This document shows positions 1-11,864 of a stretch of 64,000 nt of DNA, in pieces; the first letter of the stretch is position 1, and each line of letters starts with the position of its first letter. Source of the stretch: Blumeriella jaapii (lineage: Eukaryota > Ascomycota > Leotiomycetes > Helotiales > Drepanopezizaceae); contig VWND01000084.1 of NCBI GenBank assembly GCA_009599575.1, positions 124,001-188,000 on the forward strand. The letters are read 5' to 3'. Made by a program: the position numbers and the translations under genes. The notes beneath the pieces were generated by a model. It had not been told where the DNA came from, made no database searches, and worked only from the letters and a program-made list of their open reading frames with translations.

Positions 1-2770
1 CGCTTATATTTTTAAAACGCAAACCTTAAAAGCTAATAATTCAAAAGCCCGCAGATTTATAAGCTTTTTTACAACCGTTTGCAAATTAATCGACGACGTT
101 ATATAATCGTTAAAAAAGGTTTTAATCGGCTGCGAAATTCTAAATTTGATCTTTTTTTAAAACAAAAAATTAAACGTCGTTAAATGCGGCATTTTTATAT
201 CGAAAAAAAAAAACGACGCTATTCCGATATTTCAAATTTACGACGACGAAAAAAACGAAAAAGCTAATATTATTTTTATTTAATTCGAAAAAATACACGC
301 GGTAGTAATTAATATTTTTAAAATAGCCAAAATAATTCGGCGATTTTTATTTTTAATTATCGAAAACGAATTCAAAAACGAAATTAAAAGCGTAATAGCA
401 AATAACCGCTTATTCGAATACAAAAAACTTATTATATTTATAAAAACGATTCCGAAAAAAATAAAAACAAAAAACGTAAAAAAGCGCGCCGAAATTTCCG
501 AAACTTTTTTTATTCGGAAAAAAAAACCATTCACGTCGTCAGCAAAAAAAGCACCGCGAGTAAAAACAGCCGGAAATCGACGCCGAGCTATAAGCTTTAA
601 GTTAATTAACAAAAAACACGACGATTTTACGAAATCAGATTTAGAAAATATCGGAACTTCGAAAAAAAAAGATTTAAACGATTTTAAATTTGATTTTTCG
701 AAATTAAATACGCAAATACCAAAAACGTTTGCTGCGTTTAAAAACGTCGAACCGCTAATATTTTAAATTTTAATAAAAGCATTTAAAATTTCGACCATTG
801 CACGACTCGACCGAAAAAATTTAAAAGAAAATATCGAAATTATCGCGAAAAAAATTATACAAAAAATATAAAATCAAATTACTCTGTTTAAAATTTTCGT
901 TTTCGACGACGAAACGATTCAAAAGTTTTATTTCGATATTTTTATATAAAAATCAAATAAATTCGTCAGTTTTTTTTTTTTTGTTTCGAACGAAAACTAA
1001 ATTAAGCTTTTTTCGGAAAATTGCAAATATAATATATTAAAATAAATAAAAAAAACTTTTAAAAACGATAATCCGTTTTTATTCGAATTTTTTTTCGCTA
1101 AAAAACTCCGATTTTTTAATTTTGTTTTTACGAATAACGTTAACGCTAAAAAAAACGGCAAGTTCTGCTATTTTTACGTACGCTATTACGCGGCGTATTA
1201 CGATTTAATTACAAAAAAAATCGACGTTGTCGGCTTCGCTAATCGATTCGCTGCTATCAGAAATTCGGATTACGACGTATTCGAAATTAATTTTAATAAT
1301 TAATTTATATTTCGACGAAAAACTGCGAAAACTATTTAAACGCGTATTAAAATTTATTTAGGCTACGCAAATTTTAAAACAGATTTTAAAGCTTTTAGCG
1401 CGATTATAAAACTCGATTAAAATATAAAAAAGTAAAAGCAACGAGTATTTCCAAAAGCCGATTTTTCTGGCTTTTCGACCGAAAGTGTTTTTTAAAATTT
1501 ATCCGAACTAAGCTGCGAATTCGTTAATTACGTAAAATTTTACAACGGAAAAAACAAACTATTATTGTATTTTATAAAAAAAAAAGTGGTTATATATAAA
1601 TATTATTTTCGACTGGTTAAAACCCAAAAAGCGCTTACAGCTTTTTTCGCCAATATGTTTTACAGTTTTATTTAACAAGCTTTTAAAATACATCTCGGTT
1701 TTTATTTCGCTGTTTTAATTATTCGGAATCTTAGAAACTGCCGCCTCGTAATATATCTTAACGTTCCGATCGCTTTAGGTTTCGCTAGCCCCGATCGTAT
1801 TATAATTATAAAATTCGATATCGCCGACTTTTAAAAAAAGGAAAAAATCGAAAATTTTATCGACGCCATTTTCGATTATTACGTTCTGCCTGCATTCGTA
1901 TACAATTCGGAAATAATCGAAGCTTATTTGCAATTACATCACGACGCTAAACTAATTAAAATTATTTAGAAAAGCTCAGCTTTTTCGTATTTTAGCGCGT
2001 TAAAAACAATGGCTTCGGCTATTTTATCGGACTACGAAACCGAAAGTTACGAAGTAAAAAATAAAATAATTTTTATCAGCTTTTCGATTAAGCAAAAAGT
2101 TTTCGTTAAATTCAAAACCCAAAAAACCGACGGCGCAATATTAGTTTATTCGAACAATTATACAACGCAAAAATATAAAAACTATTTCGAAAACGACAAT
2201 CCGATAAGCAATCTAATATTATTTGTATTGCGGCGAAAGCAATTATAACACTTTCGGTGATTTCGATTGCAAACGACTACTTTCGAACCATTCCGTAAAA
2301 TAGTTTTTTTTACAGGCTTCGGAGCTTTTTCAAAAGCATTCGTCGGCAAACAATCGTAATTCGATTTATTAGTTTTGCGCGAAGCAAAAGCGTTAATCGG
2401 TTTTAATTACGACGAACTAATCGATTATTTTTACGATTTTAATATAAGACTTTTCAGCGCTTTTTGCAAAGCGTAGAATTACGTTCAGAAGCTGGAATTT
2501 ATTATTTACGAAAAAAAATCGTAGAAGGTATTTATAATAACGATATTTAATAATATTATCGACGAAAAAGTTATTAAAACGTTCGTAGATTTAAATAATA
2601 TTTCGATTGATATTTTATTAAGCTATTTTTCAAAAAAACAAAATAAATAAAATAATTTAAACGATAAGCGAAACGCTATTTCTTCGCAAAAACTAACGGC
2701 AAAAAAGCTAAGAACGGATTAGAAAACCAAAAGAACGTAAAATTAAAAAGTTCGGTTTTTGATTAATTGG
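1..2770 (+). pseudogene. Family-A ORF3, unrecognised protein, partial and RIP-broken
   Basis: A single plus-strand frame can be followed across most of this region, broken by TAA/TAG/TGA codons of the kind RIP makes from CAA, CAG, CGA or TGG. It matches the minus-strand frame at 31770-35080 in A2, so the frame is a real ancestral reading frame and not chance. Longer open pieces include about 1078-1300 (aromatic-rich, with many Asn that are probably former Asp) and 2009-2248. The position is downstream of the integrase and directly before the 3' LTR. I recognise no retroviral domain, zinc knuckle, clear signal peptide or transmembrane array. The inferred original protein is acidic and rich in Phe, Tyr and Ile. 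It could be an env-like or accessory protein, or a captured host gene; the sequence does not decide. Confidence 0.6.
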
Positions 2771-2868
2771 TTTTTAAATTATATAAAATAAACTAGATTG
2801 CATTTATTAAAATTATGTTTTTTTTTGGTCGTAGTCAAAAACGATTACGTATATTATTTAAAACAGAA

Positions 2869-3135
2869 TATAAAACGGTAATACTTTGTATTAATAAGAA
2901 TTAGTAATTTTAATTATAATCGAGGCATAAATCTTTTCGAAACCCTTTGCTATTAATTACTTTTAACAGGTATAAAAGCAAAGCATTTTTTTAGATAGTA
3001 CTACAAGCACGCAGTTTAATTTATACTTTTATTTATTTTTTTTTTTCTTTTTTCAGTTTTTTCTAGGGATTCCCTAGACTATTTTACCCACCGATATATG
3101 GCCGTATCAGTCTGGTTTTCCTACCTACTTTTACA
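2869..3135 (+). repeat. 3' LTR of A1 (267 bp)
   Basis: Reverse complement of the A2 LTRs at 31431-31698 and 58330-58596. On this strand it begins with a RIP-altered TATAAAACGG (TGTAAAAC in A2) and ends ...CTACTTTTACA. It contains a conserved TAGGGATTCCCTA palindrome near 3064-3076. Confidence 0.85.
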
Positions 3136-4240
3136 CTATGATTTTGCTAAAATAAGCGACTAAAAGCCAGTCGTCGCTATAAAATTGCGAAAATATAAAA
3201 GCTATTACGCCGTCGAAAGCGTTAGTTTTTAATATGCAAAAAAGATTTTGCTTGTAATATTATAAAACTAATGCAATAATAAAAGTTAATATAAAAAGGT
3301 CGAAACTTTTCTGACATTTAAAAATGAAATAAAAAAAAACGTTAGTTTTGGTTAAATAAATCAAAAGTTTTGCAATTATACCGTAGTTTCGAATAAAACG
3401 TCGGTAAAAATTACAAAAACCAAAAAAGCTTTGTATACTTTTTATAATAGTAGAAGGCTTTTAGTAAGCGATTACGAAAACTTTTTCTGGGTTTATTTTT
3501 AAGCTTTTAATCGAAATAATAAAGCTTAAGTAACGGATTCGTATAACGTTGAATTTAGATTTTCGAATATCGGTTTATAATTCAGCGTCAGCGAATCTTT
3601 AAAACATTTTGCGAACGTATATAACGTGTTTCAAAAGGTCGGACGAATAAATAAAAATATTATTCAGGTATACAATATAAAAATCGTTTAAATAATCGAA
3701 AAAACGTCGTTTATATAACGTTAATAAATTGCGGATTTATTAATAAAATTAAAAAGTAGTATTTTGCATTTATAAGCGCCGTAACGCGTACGAAACGTTG
3801 TTAGTTTTTTATTAGCAAGATTTATTCGAATTTTATAAAAAACTTAACGAATATCGAGCTTTGTAAAAATTCGCGCTTTCGAAAAACGAGCAAAGGTTTT
3901 ATCGATAAAAAAAAAAAAGTAGCGATTTTTACGAATAATATTATTAAAAATTCGATAATCGATACAAAAACGCAGTAAACCGTCGGGTTTTTTAGCGAAA
4001 AGCATTAAAGCAGCGAAAAAAACGGTAAAAGGTTCGATAAAACTTTTGTTAAAATTATTTTGCAAATAAATTTTAATAATTTCGAGCTTTGGAATCGATA
4101 TTTTATACAAAAAAGTATATTTCAGCTTTTTCTTATTTACAATAAATTCGATTTTATAATCGTAGGGCCGGTAAAAAACTAGTTCGTTACTGGCGGCTTT
4201 AAAAAACACGTGTTCGAGGTTTTTGTATTTCGGAAGAAAA
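3136..4240 (-). pseudogene. C2 reverse transcriptase and start of RNase H
   Basis: Minus-strand Gypsy RT collinear with C1 63120-64000. The longest open part (4209-3844) carries the motifs KKPDGLLRFCIDYR and FARFSKARIFTKLDIR, typical of the finger and palm of Ty3/Gypsy RT. Downstream the catalytic YLDD box is degraded (Tyr-Leu-Asn-class changes from G-to-A), and a frame resembling the RNase H start DAS..G follows near 3220. A1 is inserted just after it. Stops in the frame are RIP-type. No functional product is expected. Confidence 0.82.
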
Positions 4241-4932
4241 GATTCGAAAAAAAGTTTATTCGAAATTAGCTTTGTTAAGCTGGTTGAAAAGGTCGAAATC
4301 GATATTTTATTAATTTTGAAACGTTCGAAAAAACTGTAAAATTAGATTTTGAAAAAAGTATTATATATAAAATCGTTTAGTATTTTATCGATTTTATACA
4401 AAAAGATTAAAAGCATTTTAATTGCTTTTTTTTTGGAAATTAGTTTAAAAGCGTATGCAATAATTTAGCAGATAGAAATTAAACAAACAGTAGGTTAAGG
4501 AATTCGTTTTCGAACTGATCGTTTAAAAAATTCAGAAGATAGCTTGTTTAAATTATCGATTATATTAAACTGAAAGGCCATCGCGGCGAAAGCTTTTCTT
4601 CGGTTTTTGGTATAATTGTTTTTCGTAAAACGAAAAAGTTGTTTTAACGAAAAGAAAAGAAAAGAAGAAGAAATAATAAAAAGGGATCGTTAGCTTAGAA
4701 AGGTGGCGGTATAATTTTTTGTATTATTCTATTGGCGTCGCTATCGAAATTGGCATCGCGAATAAAATTCGACTTTTTCGCGCTTCGCACAGCGTCGTAG
4801 GTCTGCTATAATTGGTCAAGGTTTTTGTTACGTTTCACAGCGTCGTTTTGATGGCGAGATTGAATTTTTCGGGGGTGCAAATAAGAGATTTTAATACAAC
4901 GAGCGTAAGAAGCTGTGGAGGGATAAGATTTC

Positions 4933-5205
4933 TGTCACAGCTAGCTTAAGGGTGATCAGAAGGGTGATGTGGACCAAAAGGTACGTATATAAATTAAAAA
5001 AAAAACACCGAGCTAAAATGCTCGGGGTCGCGAACTTTATGTACAATGGATTGCGCTTATGGATCACGTGACTTAGCGCGAGGCCTAATGGCCGAGGTGG
5101 TCCGTGCCCAAATCTTATTTTAATACTACCGGCAATTATACTATTGGCAACCATACTATTAGCAACCATACTACTGGCCAAGAAAAAATCGTAAAAATCG
5201 TAACA
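4933..5205 (-). repeat. 3' LTR of D1 (273 bp)
   Basis: Starts TGTCACAGCTAGC and ends CGTAACA on the plus strand; matches 24114-24386 and, inverted, the D2 LTRs. It contains a CCGAGC...GCTCGG-type hairpin and repeated ACCATACTA/CTGGCAACC units near its right end. A purine tract on the minus strand (pyrimidine tatctccccctttcg at 5206-5220) adjoins it, as expected for a 3' LTR. Confidence 0.9.
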
Positions 5206-5309
5206 CTATCTCCCCCTTTCGAAAACTGCGTCCGCGCAGTTGCGGTTATAAATCTATCGTTTTTCAATTCAGTATAATCTTTTCTACTTTCGTTATAAGC
5301 TTGCAACCA

Positions 5310-8300
5310 TGCGGGAAATGTTCGTAAAAAGCTTTTAACGATGAAATGCGATCGGTGAAATGCTTAAAAAATATAAAAAACCGTTATAGCTTTAAAATAA
5401 AAATATTATTCGAGATTTTTATCAGCGCTTTTTCAATTAACCTAATATTGCAATACTTTTTTGTGCAACCTCGAACTTATTATTCTTTCGATTTTTTACT
5501 TCGTTTGTTTAAAAAGTAATTAAATAAAAGTTGATTCGGAACGGCGTTAGCCAAATAAAAAGTTACTAATATGCTTTCGAAGCGAATATAAATAAAAAAT
5601 TAAGTAAATTAATTAATTTGCGAAAAAGTTAAGCTTTCAACTTTTTTCTATTTTATCGACGATTTTAACTAAGCCGTACCATTTGTTTAAAAGCTTTCGG
5701 GAAAATCGGTCGAACTTTTCATTTTTAATATTTACTAATATCTCGTTGCTTATTTCCTAATTTACTAATCGTTTATGCAAATTAGCGAAGCGCTTTATTT
5801 TAGCTTATTATTGCGCAATAAACGATTGCGCGTATTTTACAATCTTTTTAGCTCGAAAAGCCAAATGCAAAGCTTCGTCGCGGTTAAGCTTTTCGATAGC
5901 CGAGCGAAAAAAACGAGAATTATTTATATTCTAGAATATGCGAGCTTCGTATTTATTTAAAACTTGAAAAAAAAAAACGTTGCCGAAAAACTCGTACGGC
6001 AAAATTAATTATACAATATTTATTAAAAATAAAAAGCGTTTTTAATTGTTTTAATAATAAAAGCAAAAAGAGCGAAAACGTTGCTTAATATATTAGTTTA
6101 TTACTTCGGTTTGCCTATCGATATTAAAATTGTACGCAATAATCAATTTGATTTTGGTTTTTAATATGCGGCAGAGTTTTTATTAAAAAACCGAAATAAA
6201 CTAAACTTTTCGGTCCGAAATAATTAAATCCGGCATGCCGAAATAGCGTATTTAATAAATCAAAAACAAAATTGCCAGTTTTTTCGCTATAATAATTTTA
6301 TAACAAAAAACTGACAAAAGCTTTTTAAACAAGCGATTTATTATTACGAAAGCGAAATCGTGATTATTTTCGTTTAATAAAAGCTTCGTAAAATTTATCG
6401 TTAAATATTAATAAAACCTGCTAAATATAAGCAAAAGCTTTAAAAAGCCCGGAGTTTTATTACGCTTAGCTTTTATTCGTATATAACGACAATTCGAAAC
6501 GTATTATTATATATCTGCTTTTATAACCTTTTAATAATATTTGCGACCGACCAAAAGCTTTATTTTTCTTATTCCAGCGTATATTACGCAAAACTATTCG
6601 TAAATATATCGGATTAAAAAAGTTCGTAATTCGGAAAATTTTAAAAGTATTATTAATTTATTTTAAAAAAACAATTTGTTTTATCGCAATTAATAATTAA
6701 AGCTATAATTACGAGCCTGCGTTTGCTGCGTTTCGAAAAAAAAAAAGTTTTTGTTGGCTTACAGCAAATCGTTTATAATTGTATAGCTATATATATCGTA
6801 TACGATTACGGAAATTGAATCTGCGGATTTTCTTATAAACATGTTATTTTTTTCGCTTTCGCTGTTTTTTTCGAAAGAAATGCCGTCGTTATCGTACTTA
6901 TCGAAAGCTATTTTTATAAACGCTAGCGTAATTATGTTTTTAACAATTTTTTTTTTTAAAATCTGAAAATCCAATTTATCGTCGGAAAGCATTTGCTGCT
7001 TTCGAATTGCTTATTATCGGGCTTTTAATAAAAAAATATTTTAATTTTTGCGAAAAAAAATATCAGCGAGCGTATTAATAATTTCCGACCGGTATATAAT
7101 TGTAAAATAAAAATCGGCGAAAAACTCGGCCTATCGGACTTATCGAACCGAAAGATTTTTAATTATTATAAAATATTTCAAAACGCGGTAATCGGTGTAT
7201 ATATATACGTTTTTTTAAACGCTTAACAGCTCCGGCTTGTAATTTTTAAAAAAACGAAAAATAGCGAAAAGCTTTTTATCGTAAATCGAATAATTAAATT
7301 CGGCGTCGATTATAATTTTATAAAAAAAACCGATCGGATAATAAAAATTATTTTTTTGCAATTGCGATAATACGCTAGCTATTATTTTATTAAAAAAATC
7401 GGTTTCCAAGCGCGTTTGCTTATAAAAGTCGTAATAGCATAAAATAAAAGCATTTAGCAAAGCTTTGCGTAATACTTCCTATACGTTTTTTTGCTTTTTT
7501 TCGAATACGAAAAAAACGTTTTTACTTATAAAAATAATAAAAAAACGGCAAATACGGCTGTAGCCGGCTATAAAACGTTTGTAAAAATTGCAAAAGCTTA
7601 AAAAGCTCTGCACGCCTCGCATATTCGTTACATATTGCTAATTTTTAATAATAGCGATTTTTTCCGGATTTATTTTAATATTTTGAATATTAATAACGAA
7701 ACTTAAAAATTTAATTTTCGTAATATTAAATTCGCATTTTTTAATATCAGTTTTTAAACCGTATTTTCTTAGGATCGACAAAATCTTTTTAACGTAGATT
7801 TTATATTTTAAATCGTTCGCGAAATAAATAAAAATATCGTTAAAATACGCCGAGCAAAAATTATTTAAATACTTTATAAAAATATTATTAATAAAACGTT
7901 GAAATATAACGGGCTTATTAATAAAACCGAACGAAAAAACTTTATACTTATATATGCCGTATCGAATGCGGAAATTAATTAATTTTTTAAACTTTTCGAA
8001 TATTCGAACTCGATTAAATGCTTATTAAATATTAATTTTCGTAAATACTTTAGTTTTAATAATTCGCGCCAGCATTTCGTCGATCAAAAGCAAAAAATAA
8101 AAATTCTTTTTCGTAAGATCGTTGAGCTTACGGTAATCGATATACAAGCGTATAAAGCCGTCTGACTTTTTAATAAATAAAATCGGAGCGGCGAAAAAGA
8201 TATTAAAAAGTTTAATAAAACTTTTATATAAATTGTCGAAAATATAGTTTTTAACTTTTATAAGCTGTTTATTCGTAAAGCGTTTGAATAGTTTTATAAA

Positions 8301-9460
8301 AAGCGTATTTTCCGTAGTAAAATATATTTTATAATTTACATCGAAGCGGCGAAAAGCGAACTTGTCGCTTTTTTGCTTATAAAACAATTTTTCGAATTCC
8401 GAATACTAAACTGAAAAAAGCTTTTTCATAAAAACCACGTTATCGTTATATTTGGCTTGCAAAGCGTCGGAAACGGAAATATCTTTTATTGCCGCGAATT
8501 ATATAACTTTTTTAAACTCGGCGATTTTCGCACGGCGGAAACGTTTTTTATTTATATTATATATAAAAGCAACAAACGTGTAATCGCTGAATAATAATAA
8601 CTTTTTTTTTTTTACGACTCGCATTCGCTTTTCGTAACGTATTTATAAAACGCTAAATACAAAAGCGGAAATATAGCTGATATTGCAATTAAAAATAAAA
8701 AAAATAGCAATTAGTTCGGTTGGAAAAACCGGCTTGATCGGTTTAAAACTGTTAATAAAAAACTTTTTTATTTTATGCAAATTGCTTTTGAAATTTCGCA
8801 TAAACGTAAAAAGTTTATTAGTTCCAAAGCCTAAATAAACCTTTTTGATCGTCGTAAAAATATTAGCAAAAATATATAAAGCTTTTATTACGCTGTTTCG
8901 TTTATTTGCATCTTTTTAATACATGCGACTAAGCATCCTGGGCTTTTTCCGCTGATTAAAATCGACGAACAACTGCTCGTTAAAATAAAAAAATAACGGA
9001 CATATCGAATAGCTATTTTATTTTGTTTTTTTCTTAGCTATACGCTTGTTTTAAATCGTAATGCTATAAAAATTTACGATTAATAAAAACGTCGGTAAAG
9101 CCTAAGTTTATAATTAAAAAAAAAAAATTTATACGACGTCGGTTAATCGTAAAAAAAAATAACAAAAAGAATAAGCTTTTTCGGCTCGCTATTATAACCG
9201 GTAAATATAATAAACTTATGCAGTCGAATAAAACTTACTCCGAAACGTTAAGAAAATTAATACGCTAAAAAAGTTTTAATCGCACCGAAAATATTAGCTC
9301 CGCTATCGATATATGCAAATGTTTTAATATATAATTTATTACGTATTAATTTTATAAAAATCAAAAATTGTCGCTTTTTTATTAAAAAGCGCTGGTTAAA
9401 CTTTAAATTTTTTTACAAATCGAATCTTTTACTATAATAAAAATCTTTGCCACGGTTTAA
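5310..9460 (-). pseudogene. D1 pol: retropepsin, RT, RNase H, integrase, chromodomain
   Basis: Minus-strand pol collinear with D2 52905-57025. RT occupies about 8390-7650, with the open segment 8387-8025 showing KKSDGFIRLYIDYRKLN and LLLIDEMLARI. RNase H lies at about 7460-7130 (FYYPIGFFYKIIIDAEFN, FAIFRFFKNYKPE). Integrase follows at about 6990-5770, and the chromodomain lies at about 5480-5330, equivalent to 56725-56900 in D2. Protease lies at about 9300-8950, with its DSG site altered. Stop codons and Asp-to-Asn changes at former acidic residues fit RIP. The product would have reverse transcribed and integrated the element, with the chromodomain probably directing it to heterochromatin (family knowledge). 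Confidence 0.8.
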
Positions 9461-9479
9461 AAGCTTTTTAATAAATCGT

Positions 9480-10042
9480 TTTGTTTTTCGTCGATAATTA
9501 TTTCGACGATTTTGCGATTAAACTTAGCGTCGGAGCAAACGTTTGCGAAATGGCCGGGCTTGCCGCAATTATAATAAGCGCCAAAAAAACGCGCAGCCAA
9601 GCGGAAAAAACCGGAAATAGCAGAAATAGCCGCTATACGTTCGTAAGAATTTTTATTAAAAAAAAAAAAAACTATGCGAGCAAAAAAGGCTGAAAAAATA
9701 AAACGCTATAAAGCTTTAAAAATACCGGAAATACGCCTAAAATCCTGATTAGCAAAAGCTATAGCAAAAAAAAAATAGCTTATGCGACGGGCAAAAGCTA
9801 TTTTTTTAGCTCGGATATTGCGTAACTTTTTATTCGCAACGGCTAAAAACTCGTTTAAAACAATATAATTATTATTTATTTTATATTTTTTTATTCGAAA
9901 ATCGTATTTAAAAATAAAAATAACTTTTTCGCATATATTTTTAAATCAACGGTTTTTAACAACTTTGCTAATAATTACGTAACGAATAAACAAAAAACGA
10001 AAGTTATTATAAATTTAACCGTTATTTATATAAAACTTATTA
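9480..10042 (-). pseudogene. D1 gag C-terminal part with CCHC zinc knuckle
   Basis: On the minus strand, about 9573-9531 reads YYNCGKPGHFANVC, a retroviral zinc knuckle (CX2CX4HX4C) whose first Cys is replaced by Tyr, as a single G-to-A change would do. The same defect is in D2 at 52645-52690. The gag frame upstream (toward 10042) is collinear with D2 50420-50804 and is cut at 10043-10047 by the F target duplication. Confidence 0.78.
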
Positions 10043-10047
10043 TATTA

Positions 10048-10227
10048 TGTTGCTAGATTAAGTGTCACGTGTTACTCACATAACTGGTTGCCAAAACAAC
10101 TAGTTCCCGAGTACCGTGCACGCCCCATAAAGGCGCACACCATACCTAAGAATACTACTACAAGTCAACCAATCCTATCGTATGCATTTATTGCTTCCTC
10201 TGCCTACTAGTCTAGATATTAGCAATA
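10048..10227 (+). repeat. 5' LTR of F (180 bp)
   Basis: TGTTGCTAGATTAAG...ATATTAGCAATA; pairs with 22903-23082. Differences between the two LTRs are almost all transitions. The left TSD tatta lies at 10043-10047. Confidence 0.92.
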
Positions 10228-10239
10228 GGTTATAAGCCC
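10228..10239 (+). promoter_or_regulatory. F primer binding site, half-tRNA type
   Basis: GGTTATAAGCCC lies immediately after the 5' LTR. With one G-to-A change it is GGTTATGAGCCC, the complement of the anticodon arm of initiator tRNA-Met (around GGGCTCATAACC). Copia-type elements are known to prime from a cleaved initiator tRNA half, so position and sequence agree. A direct search with the host tRNA would confirm it. Confidence 0.55.
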
Positions 10240-10959
10240 CGGCAACAAGTTTGTTACACTTATTTTCGATATTCCGATTTCAGCGCATACGCGTAAAGAA
10301 TAATCGAACCTTCGGCGCGAATAATTACGTCGGAAACCGTCAAAGTGGCAGGCAACGCTAAAAAGCGCTTTGCTGCTGAAACTGCAAATGCAGCTAATAA
10401 AAAAGCTCCATCTTCTAGAAAAGCTGCAATCAAAGCGAATACTGTTTTAATCTTATTCAAAAAAACGATAGCAAAGAAGTCAAATAAAATAGCAAAAACC
10501 AATCCTGCCGGACTTTTATCTACTCCTGCTGCTGCTTTTGTAACTTTTTTTAAGTTATTTCCTTTTTCACTTTCCGATCTGCGATTTCAATTGGATAGTT
10601 CGGTGCGAGCAAAGCCAAATATAAACACACCAGCAAAAAACTCCGATATTAACGAAAAGAAACAACCTTTTTTTATTTTATTAAAAAAACGTTTTAAATT
10701 CCTTCGATCGCATTTTAAAAAAAAAAAAAAAACTCGCGTGGCAGATTTTTTATACTTTCGGAACTCGACGTTAATTATTTAAATATTCGAAAATTATAAA
10801 CACCGAATTCTCTTTTTTAAGAATTATAAAATCTTAAGCTAAATCACGATCAAAACCTTAAAAAAAACCCTTCTGAAAACCTTTCTTCATCTGGAAAATC
10901 ATTTTCTTTTTTATTAAAACCTTTCGAATCTGCGCGCCCGCGCAAAATAGCTACAATTT
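10240..10959 (+). other. F leader with an Ala/Lys-rich open frame
   Basis: About 720 bp lie between the PBS and recognisable gag. The plus frame is open from about 10282 to 10782 and reads as Ala-, Lys- and Ser-rich (AGNAKKRFAAETANAANKK). The opposite strand is also open from 10502 to 10260. The region is poorly RIP-mutated and GC-richer than its surroundings. It may be an N-terminal gag extension, an upstream frame or simply a leader; no family is recognised. Confidence 0.35.
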
Positions 10960-11860
10960 TTATAAATTTCTTTGAAATTACAAAACTGAAAAGCGCTAAT
11001 AATTATTAATTATAAAAAAACAAAATTATATTTATCGTAAACACAAACCATTTGGTTAAAATTTTGGATTCAAAGTCGAAATTATATACTCCGGCTAAAA
11101 TAAACGAATAAAATAAAAACCACTCCGCTGCTGCATTTAAAATATAACAGGACTGAAACTCCGATAACTTTCAAATAAAATTTGTAATATCTGCGAATTG
11201 CAAGCCTGGCCCAAAAAAACATATTATTAGAAAAAAGACTGCTTTTAATATATGAAAGTTTTTATAATAATAATATAAAAGCTTTGGAACAGTTCTGAAA
11301 TACAACGCAATTTAAAACTACGTTATTATTAATTACGACGATTATTTTTTATTCGAAAAGTTTATTCAGGCTTTCCGACTTTCTGTTACGAAGCTGAAAG
11401 CTCTAGATATCGCTCCATCTGTGCAATAGAATTCAATTATATTTATTGCCGTATATTTAAAAAAGTACGTTATATAAGCCGAACGCTAACGATTTTTACT
11501 TCGAACCTTTAAATTAAAATTTAAAATTATTTTTAAAAGTCTAATTAAAAACATTACAAATAAAGCTCGTACGAACGAATTTACTAAAATTAATAATAGT
11601 CAAGCCTTATATAATAACAAGTTTAACTTTGCCATTAATAAAAGTAAAAGCGGAGGAAATAATCAAAACAATAACAACGCCAACGCTAGTAAAAAAAACA
11701 ATAATAACAAGGCAAAAGAAGACAATTCCAAGCTATTTTACGCCATTGTATGCAAATACTGCAAGCAAAAAAAGCTTTGGCACAAGCATAACGATTGCTT
11801 TAAAATCAATAAAAAAAAGCGAAAGGCCTGAGAAAAAAGCGTACAGGAAAAAAGTATATT
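10960..11860 (+). pseudogene. F gag (Copia type) with zinc knuckle
   Basis: Plus-strand frame with the Copia gag pattern ANNYSLWKNKI near 10995, then LKYNAI and a ARTNEF linker region, with RIP-type stops between. A zinc knuckle lies at 11751-11798: C-K-Y-C, 6 residues, H, 4 residues, C, slightly longer than the canonical spacing but at the usual place before protease. The N-terminus is uncertain. Gag would form the particle and package RNA in the cytoplasm. Confidence 0.72.
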
Positions 11861-11864
11861 GTTT

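Larger units (their letters stand above)
1..3135 (+). mobile_element. Gypsy element A1, 3' part, truncated by window start
   Basis: This is the 3' third of a long Ty3/Gypsy-type element whose other copy (A2) lies inverted at 31431-58596. Bases 1-2868 match the reverse complement of about 31699-34570, and the terminal 267 bp match the A2 LTRs. The element sits inside the RNase H region of C2: bases from 3136 onward read as C2 pol on the minus strand. The left end and its TSD are outside the window, so the insertion cannot be verified on both sides. The first 4 bases after the LTR are ctat. The interior is heavily RIP-mutated. Confidence 0.85.

Noticed and set aside
1..3135. A1 as a separate DNA transposon with a terminal repeat
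   Set aside because: The 267-bp end matches both ends of A2 as direct LTRs, and A2 carries retropepsin, RT and integrase.
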